From positions 4,316,598 through 4,380,597 of the forward strand of contig NC_030851.1 of NCBI RefSeq assembly GCF_000208745.1: a DNA stretch of 64,000 nucleotides. Direction: 5' to 3'. Both the position numbers and the translations under genes were made by a program. This document shows positions 1 to 13,409 of this stretch, piece after piece. The notes under the pieces were generated by a model. It saw only the letters and a program-made list of their open reading frames with translations, had not been told where the DNA came from and made no database searches. This stretch comes from Theobroma cacao (lineage: Eukaryota > Streptophyta > Magnoliopsida > Malvales > Malvaceae). Each line of letters opens with the position of its first letter. Position 1 is the first letter of the stretch.

Positions 1-236
1 TCATCAATACTTCCCCTGTTTAGAAATTTTTTGAAGCATTGAAATATATTGATTGTCTCCCCTTCTCGGCCTCGCCCATGGATAGAAATTTACAAAGTGA
101 GTATTCAGGTATGGTGGTAGGTGTATATATGAAGTGTTAGGTAGCAAATCATATTCAGGGGAAATAAGGTGCTTAAACATGTAACTCAACTTTTCCTAAC
201 AGGACCTGAAATCTGAAGTATGTGGAGTTCATTTAC

Positions 237-2455
237 CTGTCGCATTTTGGGTCGCCTTCTAGCTGAATGCCTAACACATGCACCGGCGCATGCAACCATG
301 CGTACCATCTCATGCTGGACAAAATTGTTCTCCAGGCGTGGATCCACCAATTGACTGAAGTTTCCATCCTCCATTGCACTAGCGCATAAGGGTCTAGCCT
401 GTTACGCATTTAAAGTTGAATTTTTCACCATCAGAATCTCTGAATCAATACTTTAAGCTTATAGATTAACAGAGGAGACATTTCGCACCCAGTCGACTAA
501 GCTCTCATCCATCTCCCCGGTCAGGTCCAGAGGCCGACGTCCAGTTATCAATTCCAGGAGCACAACACCAAAGGAGAAAACATCAGATTTATCTGTCAGC
601 TTGCCACTTGATGCGTATTCAGGAGCCAAGTAACTGCATCAGGTATTCTAATCAGATATATATGCCCAAAGCTTGTAGATTCAAAGAATCTAACTAATTT
701 TGCTTACCCGAATGTTCCCATGACACGAGTTGAGACATGAGTATTGTTATCTTGAGAAAGTTTAGCCAACCCGAAATCTGCCACCTGTTTTCGCAATTCA
801 GTATTTTCGAATAAGCTGAAACATACAAATCGATCCAATCAAACTATATTTTCAAGGTTATGACATACCTTGGCTTCAAAACTGAAATCAAGTAGGATGT
901 TGGCAGATTTGATGTCTCTGTGAATAATGCCAGGGTGGCCTGCGTTCCTCAAATGGATTAGAAGAGAAGAAGAACGAATGTGAGGTACAGAGTTCAGTAA
1001 TGCTATATAAATTACTTACAATCTTCATGCAAGTATGCAAGACCTTTAGCTGCTCCCAGTGCAATTTTGAGCCTAGTAGGCCAGTCCATGGTCGGGAGAT
1101 CTTTCTCTGCATTCAAACAACGATGGCATTAAATACGAACACTTAGAACTAGCATGATGTAAGTTTGACTCTTCTCCAGTCTATCAAAGAATCTTCTTAA
1201 CGTACGGTTATGTTACTATCAGAATCTATATGTGAGTTAGTGATATTGCCAATAAAGGGTAATGTAGCCATTGCCTACCATGGAGGTGGAATTCGAGAGT
1301 TTTATTAGGCAGGAATTCGTAGACCAACATCTTTTTATCTCCTGCAATGGAATACCCAACAAGAGATACAAGGTGGCGATGATGGACGCGGCTAATAATC
1401 TCAACTTCAGCCTGAAATTCACGTTCACCCTGCCCGCTACCAGATTTGAGACTTTTAACAGCTACTTCTTTGCCACTGGGCAAAACTCCTTTGTGGACGA
1501 ACCCAAACCCACCTTGACCCAACAAGTTAGCTTCAGAGAACCCTTGAGTTGCAACCGCTAGATCTTCATAGGTGAAAGTGCTTTGTTTGAGCCCTAAAGC
1601 CACAGGTGAATATGCAGATGGCAAAGGCGGACCATGTTGACCCGAGTACCTTGAGCTCATTTCACTTGTCAAAGGCGGTATTTGCCCTCGTGGTTCTTGT
1701 GGCCACCCTCCACGACCTGCATTTCCACCGGGCGGCGGTGGTAAATTGATGGCAAGGTGACGATCATTAGCTTGGTACCCATTGCTCATGTTATTTGGTC
1801 TTCTTGGACTCAAGACATTTCCATATCCGACGCCACCTACACATTAACGCATTCTTAATCAAAATGCATGGCTTTTTTAAGAAAGATGATATTCACGCTT
1901 TTCGTATTTTGAAATATATTTACCTTTTGGTGGCATTGAATTTTTGTAGTATTGAATATGATTATCGAACTTTGACTTCTTTTTCTTTCTGTTGCATACT
2001 GCAATGATGAGCGCTACAACGAGAATAAGCAACAAACCAACGCCAACTGAAACACCTATTATAATTGGCAAAGACGGTGACGATGACGTATTACTAGCTG
2101 ATGAATTTGATGATTTTGGAGGTGGAGGTGACAATATTCTTGGCGGGGAAGCAAGAGTTGATGAGCCATTTCCGGCAGTTGACTTTGGTGTTGGAGGCGG
2201 CGATGCTGGAGTCTGAATAGCTGTGGCAGCATTATTTTGATTGCTGCCATTATTTTCATTATTAGCTGGTGGTGGTGGTGGTGGTGATGGTGGTGGTGAT
2301 GGTGGCGATGGTGGTGATGATGATGACGAGGGCGGTGGTGGAGATGACTTTGACTCTTGCACGGGTGGTGGAGGCGAGTTAATTATCGGCTGCGGCCGTG
2401 GTGGTGGTGATGCAATAGATGTTGAATTTGGAGAACCTTCAGGGGCAGAAGCCAT
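237..2455 (-). CDS. Proline-rich receptor-like protein kinase (PERK), 3' end outside window
   Basis: Plasma-membrane receptor-like Ser/Thr kinase of the PERK family, thought to sense the cell wall. Seven exons join in phase: 2455-1924, 1836-1279, 1106-1020, 939-869, 784-708, 633-489 and 398-237. The N-terminal ~110 residues are rich in Pro and Ser with PPPP runs. A single membrane span ([20 protein letters not shown]) is followed by a KKKKSK stop-transfer. The kinase shows [37 protein letters not shown] and [20 protein letters not shown], so catalytic Lys and both Asp residues are present and an active enzyme is expected. The first ATG is at 2455; the reading frame opens upstream of it at TTG. 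A 5'-UTR intron at about 2695-2541 is likely. After RPKMRQ a donor site follows and the family's next exon (VVRALEG-like) is not in the remaining bases, so the C-terminal tail is missing. Confidence 0.93.
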
Positions 2456-3740
2456 TTGGGGTATTTCTGACAAAGTTTACCCTTGAAAGGTGCCAGAAAA
2501 ACCCCCTCTCCCCTCCAGACGATGCCTTCTGAAGACCTCTGCAATGGCAAGTAAAAGGAAACATTAGTCTTTATCAAAACATACACCACAAGCTTAGCCA
2601 TGAAGGAAAACAAATGTAGTCCAAAAAATGTTAGCCCAAATCTCATTTGCTCAAATATAAATTTAAAAAAATAACGAGAAAAAAAAAAAGAGTACCTGTG
2701 GGAGAAAAGTAGGAGGATTCTCAAAGGGAGGGGGCAAGAGAGATTTTGCTAGGTAATAGCTCCATCAAACATGGTGAGAACCAAGAGTTTCCTTTCCCTG
2801 AATCATCTCCTCAAATGGAGGAGAATCTCTATTTGGAATTCTAATTATAAGATGGTGTGTCTCTTTGTTATATTTTGCCAATGTCTGTCAAAGCTCTTAT
2901 TTTGCAGGCTTAAGCTGTAATTGCCAACTAAAATTGTAATGTAAAGCAGTGAAAAGGCACAGGTGATTAGTTTTCTGTTGTGCTTTGTCTTTCGGCCAAC
3001 TTCCTTCCTACTTTGGAGTTGGTTATGCGATTTTCACATATACAGGACCTGTCAAAGCATCCAATCGAACATCTATAAAAATTGCCTAACAACTGTCGAT
3101 ACTCAATAAAACGACCCATATTTACACCCTTAACAACCACATATGTAGAATGATATTTTAATAATTACTTTACATTGTGTTTTCATAATTTGATGGTATA
3201 GTATTTAAAATTATTTTTGAATTATTTAAAAAATTTTAGAAGTTACTTCACATATATGCATTCATTATACTTTTATTTTAAATCAAATAGATACTTATAA
3301 TTGATAATTAGTTAATTGTTATTAATTAAAATGTTATTCGTCATTTTTTATATCACATGATGCTTCCGTAAAAAGTTGACATGTCGTTGTAAATTGTGAT
3401 GTGACATGTTAATATAACTACGTGATATTTTTATTTTCAATTTAGCATTATGTGAATATAAAATAATAAATAACATTATGATTAATGATAGTTAATTAAT
3501 TATTAATTATAAATATATATTTGATGTAAAAAAATAAAAACTTGATTGAAGGTAATAAAAAAGAATAAATTTATTTAATTTTTTTAAATAATTTAGAGAT
3601 TTTTTAAAACATTATCCTTAATTATACTTCTGATTATTTTTTTAATACAATTTCTTCTTATTTAAATTGAATTGAAAGTCTATCAACCTAATTTTGGTTG
3701 TCCCTAAATAATAAAATATAAGGAATAAATAAAGAAACCG
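2456..3740. other. Spacer with PERK 5' leader and AT-rich repeat
   Basis: Bases to about 2760 look like the PERK 5' leader with a possible intron (donor CCACAG/GTACTC, acceptor ATTGCAG/AGGTC on the minus strand). Beyond it the sequence is AT-rich; 3140-3700 belongs to a dispersed repeat listed separately. No gene seen. Confidence 0.6.
3140..3700. repeat. AT-rich dispersed repeat, copy 1
   Basis: Shares ordered similarity with 15560-15910, for example GAATATAAAATAATAAATAA here against GAGTATAAAATGATAAATAT there, followed in both by ATTAATG..TTAATTA-type palindromic stretches and AAAACTTGATTGAAGGTAAT against AAAATTTTATTGAATGTAAT. It has no coding capacity. It is probably a non-autonomous (MITE-like) family; the ends could not be fixed. 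Confidence 0.5.
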
Positions 3741-3745
3741 AAAAA
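3741..3745 (-). terminator. RNA polymerase III T5 terminator of tRNA-Thr
   Basis: Five T residues on the minus strand, about ten bases past the 3' end of the tRNA, match the usual plant Pol III stop. Confidence 0.7.
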
Positions 3746-3755
3746 CACATCAACT

Positions 3756-3828
3756 GCTCTCGTTGAGAGTTGAACTCAAGACCTCCCGCTTACTAAACGG
3801 GTGCTCTAACCAACTGAGCTACGAGAGC
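3756..3828 (-). tRNA. tRNA-Thr (anticodon AGT)
   Basis: A 73-base cloverleaf without intron. The acceptor stem pairs GCTCTCG with CGAGAGC. The D arm carries TAGCTCAGTTGG (A box). The anticodon stem CCCGT/GCGGG closes the loop TTAGTAA, giving anticodon AGT at 3794-3792. The T arm is TTGAG/TTCAACT/CTCAA (B box). CCA is not encoded, as expected for a eukaryotic nuclear gene. A34 would be edited to inosine to read ACU and ACC. Confidence 0.96.
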
Positions 3829-4275
3829 TGCTTGAAAGGCTCGAGTCACTTAAAATATTGATTTTATAAATAACAGACCAATCAACAATGCGACGCCGAA
3901 AGTCAGTTTACCAGTCCACATGGGATTACACTGGTTAGACGAAACAGCAGTCGAAGCTGTCACGCAAACCTTCCCCCCAATTTCACTTGAAAAATAAAAA
4001 CCCAAAAATATAATTACAAATATGCCTAATTACAGGTCAGTCCAGCTTTTCCATGACTTAGCAGCGAAAGAAAGAGAGAGAGAAAGAAAAAGGAAAAAGA
4101 GTAGAAGAAGCTTTGAAAAAAACGCTAGAAAATTCAGCCAATTTTCCATTCGAATTTTCTCTGTCAGACAAACAAGTCCACGAGCCCCTCACTCACTCTT
4201 TCTCTCTAGATATAGAAAATTTTCTCTTTCTCTTTATATATCTATAGATCCGCCGATTTCTTAGCGTTTCGTACG
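3829..4275. other. tRNA 5' flank and Rab7 promoter/leader
   Basis: Upstream of the Rab7 start there is a purine-rich block (4068-4110, GA-rich) and then a CT-rich block (4195-4240) with TTTATATATC at about 4231-4240. CT-rich leaders are common near plant transcription starts. No other gene seen. Confidence 0.5.
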
Positions 4276-6551
4276 ATGCCTTCTCGCCGTAGAACCCTCT
4301 TGAAGGTCATCATCCTCGGCGATAGCGGGTTAGTTTTCTTTTTCTTTTTTACATCTGTCCGTATAATTATACGCACCAGGACGCATGTGTGTGCTTTTCT
4401 TTTAATTCATTTCTAGGGTTTTCCGTACGGCTCTTTAAAGATCTTTCGATTCGAATTACTGGTTTTGTCTGTAGCTAAGCTCTTGTTAGTTTCCCTTGCG
4501 ATTTTCTTTGAAATTTTTATTAATTAATTTATTTTTTGAAATTCAATGTTTATGATTGTGACTGATCTGTGATTTACAGGGTAGGGAAGACGTCTTTGAT
4601 GAATCAGTATCCTGCAGCAGTCTTTTTCCAATTATTAAAAAAATTTGAAGCCGTATTTAATTATTAATTAATAGTAAATTTTGTTACTATGAGTTATGAT
4701 ATTGTTCGCCTTTACATTTTGCTTTTAGATATGTAAATAAAAAATTTAGCAATCAGTATAAGGCAACGATCGGAGCTGATTTTTTGACAAAGGAGGTGCA
4801 GTTTGAGGATAGGCTTTTCACCTTACAGGTTAGATTTATTTTTACTATGCTCTATATCTGATTTAGTATAAAGTTAATATCCTTTTTCTAATGCCCGAAT
4901 GCAAGCATTTTAACATTTTAATGAGCTTGCTTCAGTTGGTGCATTTGTTTTTCGGGATCCTAATTTTTCCATATTGAAAAAAGGTGTATTAGGCTTGATT
5001 TTGATCTGTAGCTCATGAAGCAAGCATGGTTTTGAACATCTTCATATGGAATATGAATGGAGCTTAATGAGGATTTCTTAATTGCGTTTAAGATCTGTAA
5101 CAAATGCATCTTACTTTGCACTATGATCTCATTAGTACAAAACTGCCTGTTGCACCCTCTTTACATTCATCCAAAGGCTTGTTGAAGGTTTCTTTTTCTC
5201 TATTTATATTGTTGTGGATGAGCAAGCTTGCAATGATTTAGAATGTGAGGGCTCATTAATTGGACTGGGGTTGATTACTGGATGAATTTTCTTCATCAAG
5301 CAGGGTTCTGTGGTTTAGCATTAGACAACCTTATGACTACCATTGGGTATTTGTCTAGCAAATTGTAGCATTTCATTCTAAAATGATTTCGGGTTTTATA
5401 GTAGCTTTTGTGTTATTTGAATGTGCACTTTGCTCAAAATTCATCGATGTTCTCTTTTCCCAGATCTGGGATACCGCTGGCCAGGAAAGATTCCAGAGCC
5501 TAGGTGTTGCTTTCTACCGTGGTGCTGATTGCTGCGTTCTTGTATATGATGTCAACTCAATGAAATCATTTGACAACCTAAACAACTGGAGAGAAGAGTT
5601 CCTTATTCAGGTATTTACTCTGAAACCCCATGAATTCTGCTGGAAATTATGTCAAACAAACTCTCCATGATTTATTCAGTAAAAGAATGCTGATCTGAGA
5701 AACCTCCTGCAGGCAAGCCCTTCAGATCCAGAGAATTTCCCATTTGTTGTTTTGGGAAACAAAATTGATGTGGATGGTGGAAACAGTAGAGTGGTATGTA
5801 TTTTCTTAATTTTTTCTACCTCTGCAATGGCACTACTCTCTCCCTCCTTTGACAAAGCTTTAATTATCTGCTTCTTCTGGACAATCTAGGTTTCTGAGAA
5901 AAAGGCGCGAGCATGGTGTGCCTCTAAAGGAAATATCCCATATTTTGAGACCTCTGCCAAGGAGGGAGTTAATGTGGAAGAAGCTTTCCAGTGCATAGCA
6001 AAGAATGCCCTGAAGAGTGGGGAAGAGGAAGAAATGTAAGTTAAAACTTATAATCAGTTCTATCCATGCACACATAAACATATCTAGTTAATTTTGAGCT
6101 ATGGGAAAACCTTAAAACATGTACTTTAGTAGTGTTAACTGTAACAGTAATCGATTGCTACATATAGATATTCAATACGAACTTGAATTAACAACTTGAG
6201 TGGCAGCTGCAAGTACAACTGTGTCTTAAATCTGCTCAGCCAAATTTGGCTTAGTCCGTGCATTATTTAATTATCTTTCTATATATTAATATTTTGAGAG
6301 GTGACAATATTTGCATAACATCTTGATTTTGAGGACCCATAGTTGCGGATTGCAAATTGTTAAGCAGCTTAGATCCTGAAATTATTTATCAATAGTTTTT
6401 TCTTCATTTGTTTTTTTATAGTCTGATTGACAATTTCATTCTTATTTGCTCATGTTGTTCTGGTGGAATATTTCGTTCATGAAGATACTTGCCTGACACC
6501 ATTGATGTTGCAAGCAGCAGCCAGCCAAGGTCAACGGGATGTGAATGTTGA
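4276..6551 (+). CDS. Rab7-type small GTPase (RABG3 subfamily)
   Basis: Small GTPase of late endosome, vacuole and autophagosome trafficking. Exons 4276-4328, 4580-4606, 4729-4828, 5464-5610, 5713-5793, 5890-6035 and 6485-6551 join in phase to 206 residues, the usual Rab7 length. All G motifs are present: GDSGVGKTS (P loop), effector-region Thr in [18 protein letters not shown] (G3), GNKIDVDGG (NKxD) and ETSAKEG (G5). Membrane attachment is by the C-terminal CEC, a Cys-X-Cys double geranylgeranylation signal. The ATG at 4276 gives the standard [17 protein letters not shown] start. No defects were seen. It converges with the SWI3D gene downstream. Which RABG3 isoform it represents cannot be settled from sequence alone. 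Confidence 0.97.
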
Positions 6552-7738
6552 AATATGTTACTATGTGATTTTTTTTGGGCTGCAATAAATGTCTTTGTAA
6601 GTGTTACGAATGATTTGACCTTTCCAATCATTTATATGGATTTGTACGACACTACACTGTACATTAGTGTGTGTGGAGAGAAACAGAATGGTCTGTTAAT
6701 GCTGGCTGGATTTAGTTGCCTGGTGCTTTGGTAATGTTTTAAGTTCTTAATTATTCAGCACTGTCCGAGTATTGTTCCCAAGAAATGTTCAAATTTTTTC
6801 GAACAAGGATGGATTGTGTCCTGTTTCACCTGCAGCTGAAAGCTGTTTTAATGCTTACTTTCCCGCTTTACTATCAGGAAAAGTGAAAATGTACGGAATT
6901 TTGGTTTTCAAAATGGGGATTGAAAAGGAAGAAGCATCGGATGTTCGGTAACTAAAACTTGCTGGCTGATTCACAGAGGATAGAATTCTCACCCATCGTC
7001 TCGCTTGCAAATCCCTAGGGTTTAGGTCTTTATGCCTTGTGATTTGACTAGATTTTTCCGGTAAAGGAAGTCTTAATGCTACAACTCATTCAACGACTAA
7101 ATGGAATCGGGGAGCTACTCATCTAGAGAACAGCAGAGACAAGGGAGATCCGATTCAAAGATTTACATCATTTTTATAAAATTAAGACGACTCTCCCCAT
7201 ATTCATAAATGGAATACACCAGTTACATTTCCCACACTTGCACCTTAAGATGCCCAAGAATTGGTATAGGTCATGGATGTTTAATTTGCACTAACTAAAT
7301 TCATCAACTAACCTTACAAAAATACAAACACAAGAAGAAAATTCCAAGTTAGAAGACTCAACCATTTTGACTTAAATAGGATCGACGCCCCAGAAATGGT
7401 AGCCCTGCAGGGGAGAACAATAAGCAGCTGCTCCTTCCTCCTATGATGATGAGATGCCATTGCCAGCTGAATATGTAATGTAGGCAGTGGTTTCTGGATT
7501 GCTCAGAGATAATCAATGCTGTGGCTGAAATTATCACAGGAAAAAAACACCAAAATGAATTTGCTACAATTCAGCTGGGTGAAACTCAAAGTTCTTGAAA
7601 GCGCTTAAAAAGACTGGCAACAATAACAAGAACAAAAACCACAACAAAAAAGAGATACTCACCTGGTAAACCTCATGACAGATGGCTGTTGTATAAAAAT
7701 GGATGAAAATTTCTATTCACAAGTAATCTGAATAGAGA
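6552..7738. other. Convergent 3' flanks of Rab7 and SWI3D
   Basis: About 1.2 kb between two stop codons on opposite strands. It should hold both 3'-UTRs (Rab7 to roughly 6.8 kb, SWI3D from roughly 7.2 kb). No further gene or repeat was recognised. Confidence 0.5.
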
Positions 7739-10700
7739 CTACTTTGATTCAACTGAAGAAAGATTATCCGAGCTAGCAGGCCGGATTGAACTTCCTGCGA
7801 CTGTTGTGGATACAAACAGGTTGGGAGGGGTAGGAGCCATAGGCCCCATGGGTCTTGACATTGGCGGCCTTGGGGCAGTCATGCTCATAGGAGGCCTTGC
7901 AACTGAATTTGCGAAGTTTGCTGCAATTCTATTTGCAGTATTTGTAGGTGGCATTGCTCTAGATGAGGAAGCTGGCAAGCCCAGTCGAGCGGCGATTATC
8001 TGTGCTCGCTCATGGTAAAGCCTCTGCCTTGACCTGTCCAATTGCTCCTTCACCCTCATTATGACACCCTCCATTTCATTGAAGGAAGCTAATTTGGTTT
8101 CCATCTTATGTAACTGCATTAAATTAAAGCCTCCTAAAACTTAGATTTTGCTCAAGTTGGAAATATAGAAAAAGGAGACTGCATGGACTTTGCAATGAAA
8201 CTACCTGCTTTTCTATTAATGATGTAGTAAGTTGTCGAATTTGGTCCTCTTCCTGGTCTGCCAGAAGTTTTGCCTTCACTGCTGCTGCTGAGAGTGCTGT
8301 AACTGCAGCACGCTTGAATTTATCAATGCTAAGATCACCTATTGTCTCGGCAGCATCATGGTTCTTGTTTTTACCTTCTTTAATCTCATCTGCAAAGAAC
8401 AATAATATGATGAGACACAATAAAAAAGAACGCATTTTTCCTATTGGCAGTTAATATGCCATTTTTTTTTTTAGTGAACATTGTAAAAACATCACTATCT
8501 ATCAAGGTTCAATTTTCCAAGCCGATCTGCATAAAATTAAGGAAGACAAAATATGCTTAATCTCTTAGAACCAAGCATTGCTTTCAGCATTTATATTTTA
8601 AATCAGACTTGTTAAATATTTCTACATATTCCCGTAAGTTAGTAACTAGCATTTTCAGTACAATTGGCTACTGTTCCCATAACTTCCACACTCCAAACAA
8701 GACATTTATAGAGAAATGAAGAAAAACCTGTGGTTGCTCCATTTTCGTTCAAATTATTTGATGTGACTGATTGATGAGGCTCAATCCTTTCTAATGGTTG
8801 TGAATCAGACACCATTTCAACATCATTTGATACCTCTGTAGGCTGTGTAGGCTCTCCGACAGAAGTTGATTTAACTGGTGGTTGCTCATTCTTCCCTCGG
8901 GATGGAGAACCAGGAACTGTCTCTACATTTTGTAAAGCCTCTGCTGGTTCAGATAGCTCTCCAACTGGCTTTGATACAGCTGCATCACAAGGTTCATTCT
9001 TTTCCAATGGAACAGAGTCAGTCATGTCTACTTCCTTCACTGCCTCTGTAGGCTGAGAAGGCTCTTCCACTGAGGTTTCCTTCCCCCCTGTCTCCTCAAC
9101 AGAACTTAGTGAAACCTGGGAAGCCAAGTTATCTGATTCCTTCATTAAGCTTGGTTGATGATCCTTTGATTGATCAATAACGCTGGATTCATTCAAATTA
9201 GCCTTTTTATCTTCCTCATTAGTTGTTAAAGTGTCTGGCTCTTTTTCATCGGTGGATAGTTCATTAGGTGAAGCTGATGTCACCTTATCTTCAGGAACCG
9301 AAACTTCAGCATTTTGGTCACCATGGTTGCTCAATGAATTTTGCTGATCCAGAACTGGGCTAGACTTATCCTCCTTGGGGCCTTTTTCTTCCAGGTTTTC
9401 CACATTCTGAGCATCCCGATTAGCCATACCATTGACAACACTGCCAATCTCTTACTGACATCAGATGTAATATTCAGAAATTGCTAAAGAATTATAAGCG
9501 TGAAATAGGTTAACATACCTTTCAGAACCATTTGGTTCCTTGTCATCTGGAGGATCTTCCAAAAGAAAGCAGTTCCTTGCAGCCAGTTGAACGCTGGGAG
9601 AACTACCTGATAAGGATTTCAATGAACTTTGGGCTGAAGCAGCAGCAATCTTGGGTCCAACCAGCCGTGCAAAAAATCCTGCCTGCAATGAGAGATACAT
9701 AAAGTTGTCACACATCACCACCAAATGGACAGAGGATAAGTATTCATAAACATTTTCAAGAGAAAAAGTTGCAAAGTTTAATGAAGCAAATTTATGATAC
9801 CAGAAGCGATGAGATTGTTCATAAACAAGTACAAAGCATGCAATAGATTAATAAAGGACTTTAAGAGGCATGTGATAGATTAATGAGAATTCAGTATAGC
9901 ATAACAATCATTTAAAAGAATGAAAAAAAAATGACCATGAAAAACTGTTACCAATGAGCAGAAAAGCAAAATGCCATATAACAGAATTTTTGGGTTTGAT
10001 CATTCATTTGCTGATCAAGCAAGCCACCATAACTTTTATTTTGGAGGATCAGAAAATCTGAATGTAAGTCCAAGGATGCTTGACACTAATTTCATGAAAA
10101 ATAATTACCAACAGTCACCTAAATAGAATCAAAAGACTGGTTCAATTGTTTCAGTAGCAGGTAAAGAAGGCAGCTTAAAAGGTATAAGTACAGCCATGTC
10201 AAGTCATGTCCTCAACCTTTTCCAACAGCATATTTTGCATTTTGAAGTACATCCATCAACATATAACTTTTCATATGGAGCAAAATCAATAAACCATTTA
10301 AAATTATTCTAAAAACACAAACAAATGATTCCCTGAAAAATTTTTAAGATAATAAGATTATTTCAGAAGCCATGTACAAAATTGATATATTCCAAATGTT
10401 AAATAAACTCAGTTTCCCCTTCATATACATCAATTGATAAAAACCTAATTACGTACTTAAACATTCAACTTACCAATGCCATAACAGGATTTCCCACATC
10501 AGCAAATGAGAGTGAGCTTTCAGACGTTAAAATATAACCAACAGCTTCAAATGCCTCCCTTAGAGCGATAAGTGCACAGTTTTCATTTGTGTCTTGTCCA
10601 CCCTTTGCTTCATTAGTTTCTTCTGGCTTTGATGTTTCTGGATCAACTTCAACATCAGTTCCAGTTTCAGGTTTCGACGTTTCCACACTAACTCTCACTT

Positions 10701-13409
10701 CTTTTTCATCTTCAGGTTTTGAAGTTTCCATCGATGTAGTCTGGGCCTGATCCTCTCGAGGAGTAGTCTTACTCTCTGTCTTTTCAGAGACATCTTTAGA
10801 GACAGATGTTTCATCACTCATTGCAGCAGGTCCAGTAGATTTTTTGGAATTGTTCTCTATATTATTGTCACAATTATAGAATACATCCTCAATTGGCATT
10901 TGAACAAAGTGCAGTATGCATTGAGCTTTGGTTTTCGTAGCAACATGCTCTGCAATCTCATTCCAGTTTTCTTTATAAAGTTCAAGTGCCTCAAGGAGGA
11001 GGAGGGTTTCCTGATCTGTCCACTTGCCGCCACTAAGACCGGGGGCCTCAGCAGGCTCCATGAGAATAAAATCTGACGAAGACATGCCGGAGCCGAACTT
11101 CCCATTGCTAAAGCAATCAGAACATAAGTCAAAATCTGCCTGTCAAATACAAACATAATCAGCATCATAAGAAGATAGGAACCCAGTTTACTAAATTAGT
11201 TATATTTGCATTATGACCATTCATTTCATACAAAGATTCACGGATCATTGGCTCATAGCCTTATTGTTAGTAAATAATGAATCAAGCAAAAAAGAGACTA
11301 TCCAGGTGGTGCAAATTATTGTGATTTCTTATTTGCTGAACACCTATTTCTACAACACTTGGATGGAGAGCTGTAGCTAAAAAGGCTTGTAGATTTCCTT
11401 AACACTTGGCTTGACCAAAAGGCGTCATACAAATTTACCTCTTTTAGAAGTAGAATTCCCTCTTACTCTCTTAGAAATATAAGACTAGTTGGAAAATGAA
11501 CCAAAGTGTGTGCGTGTCTGTGTGTCTGTGTGTGTATGTATGTATCAATTCAATCCAAGCAAAAATTAAACCATTGACTACCACTATAAGGAACAAGTGT
11601 GCACATGTGTCTGCTTGGACAGACATAACTAGTGCAGTAATTTTGCTCTTGCATAGTGAACTAAATAATTTGAGGTTCAGACAATTATTTATTAGTCAGT
11701 AACTAACCTGCTTCTGGCAATGGTAGCGTTTCCGGGAGCAATCAGCTGAACAAGAATTGCAATGGTACTCAACAGCTGGCCCCTCAGGTCTGACCAAGTC
11801 CTCAGCAATTGCAGACTCTGGAAGAAATCCAGATGGTACAGATGGAGTTGAAAGGTTAGGCCTGGGAACAACTGGTGGGCGTGATTCAATTGCCTCAAAG
11901 CGAAACAATTTTTCAAGCAAAGAATCCATTTTGGCCATCCCATCACTATCGGAAGTGGGCACAGCAGAATCAACTGGTAGGAATGGATGAAAGTTAATCA
12001 AACCCCAGTAGTCCAGGAACTCCAATACCTCATGCCTTGCGTCCATGTCACCAACTTCAAGATCTGACAGATCTTTCAACTCAATTTGCATACTTGGATT
12101 TGCATGAAATTTCTTCATTATCCAATTACGTATCTCCATGTACACATCAGGGGTACGTATTGGGGATTTCCCATTAAAGAAAGAAGGCAAGACACACTCC
12201 TCCAGATTGTGAACTTTTGTCCATGAAAACCATCCTGCGAGTACAAAGAGAAGGGTGAATACTCAAACTGACAACAAAAGGAAACACCGAAGAATCTAAT
12301 ATGTCATTTTCTTCTCCTTCATTCTTTACAGCATCAGAATAAGAGGCTCCCAATGAAGCCAATTCATTTAGAGACCTATAGCAATCTGATGATAATAACT
12401 AAGATCAACATTCACTTGCACGGCTGATAATAAGTGAGCACAAGAAATTGAATGCACACTTATTATCGTTTTTTTGAGAAAGACCATAAAAATCAGGAAT
12501 TACAACGGAATTAACATTTTCACAACCCTCCATTTCGAATCTTTCTTTTTCAAAATAGCAATCATCAAACTGCATTGAGATCTAATGCTAGGGCTCAGCG
12601 AAAGCACTCACATGCATAGAAACATAACGAAATCCTTGCCTTCTTTTCCTTGTGGCCAAGTGAAAAACAACTAATAAATCCTCCCCAAAGGCACAAAGAT
12701 AAGGACTTTCTAGGAACATTCAATATTGTCATACAGAAACAAATAAATAAAATACCCAATTTAACAACTACCTAAGAAATATTACTCCACACAAAACAAA
12801 AAAAAAAATTCCACAAAATTTCTCCCTTGGGCTAACCCCCCCCCCCACCTCTCACACCTAACTAAAACTCCAAAAGAAAAGCTTCAACTTTCCTTCCCTT
12901 TCCTCCCCATTTTCCCAGCAGCCAAACAAAAAAATTTGACAAAGAAAGAAAAACTTACCGCAATGATTAGGAACCACATGCGCATTACTATCACGAGATC
13001 TAACAGCCTCAAATTCAGCCTCAATTTTCGCTTCCAAAGCCTCCCACTCTTCACTTGCCTTATTCAACTCCTCCAAGTCTTCAGCCTTCACACTATCTTT
13101 CACCAAACTCGTTTCCTCAAGCTTCCCACCAACCGATCCCGAACCGAAACCCAACGCTAGGTTGCCACTAGGCGCCCCTTGGCGAGCCCTAGTTAAAGGA
13201 CCATTATGGTTGATCAGAGGGTGGGAGATCAAGTTTGACTTCTCTCGAGTAATCCGTTTCGACGGCGTTGATGAAGAGCTGGACCCTGAAAGAGAATTAG
13301 CTTTTCTCTTCTGTGCTCCTGCTCGACGGCGTGTTGATGCCGGCTCCGGATCGGCTGAGCTCGGCCCCGCCGGCGAGTTCCCCGCGTCCCGGCGTTTCTC
13401 CTCCATCAC
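7739..13409 (-). CDS. SWI3D: SWI/SNF complex subunit SWI3D-like
   Basis: Core subunit of plant SWI/SNF chromatin-remodelling complexes, acting in the nucleus. Seven exons join in phase: 13409-12959, 12234-11708, 11139-10474, 9682-9519, 9440-8728, 8389-8205 and 8113-7739, giving about 1026 residues (Arabidopsis SWI3D is about 985). In order: a basic Ser/Arg N-terminus; a SWIRM domain at ~166-236 (RTPDVYMEIRNWIMKKF, EFLDYWGLINFHPF); a ZZ-type zinc finger at ~308-345 (YHCNSC, CSRKRYHC, DLCSDCF), which separates SWI3D from SWI3A-C; a SANT domain at ~364-412 (KWTDQETLLLLEALELYKENW); a long acidic, disordered region with ETSKPE-like and GEPTQPTE-like repeats; and a C-terminal coiled coil at ~855-945 ending in a Pro/Met-rich tail. 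A second Met follows the first directly, so the start could be 13406. Confidence 0.96.

Noticed and set aside
2453..2473. Start of PERK at 2473
   Set aside because: That codon is TTG. The first ATG in frame is at 2455 and gives the typical MASAPEGSP start.
1992..2486. Gly/Asp-rich open frames on the plus strand
   Set aside because: Antisense shadow of the proline-rich PERK exon.
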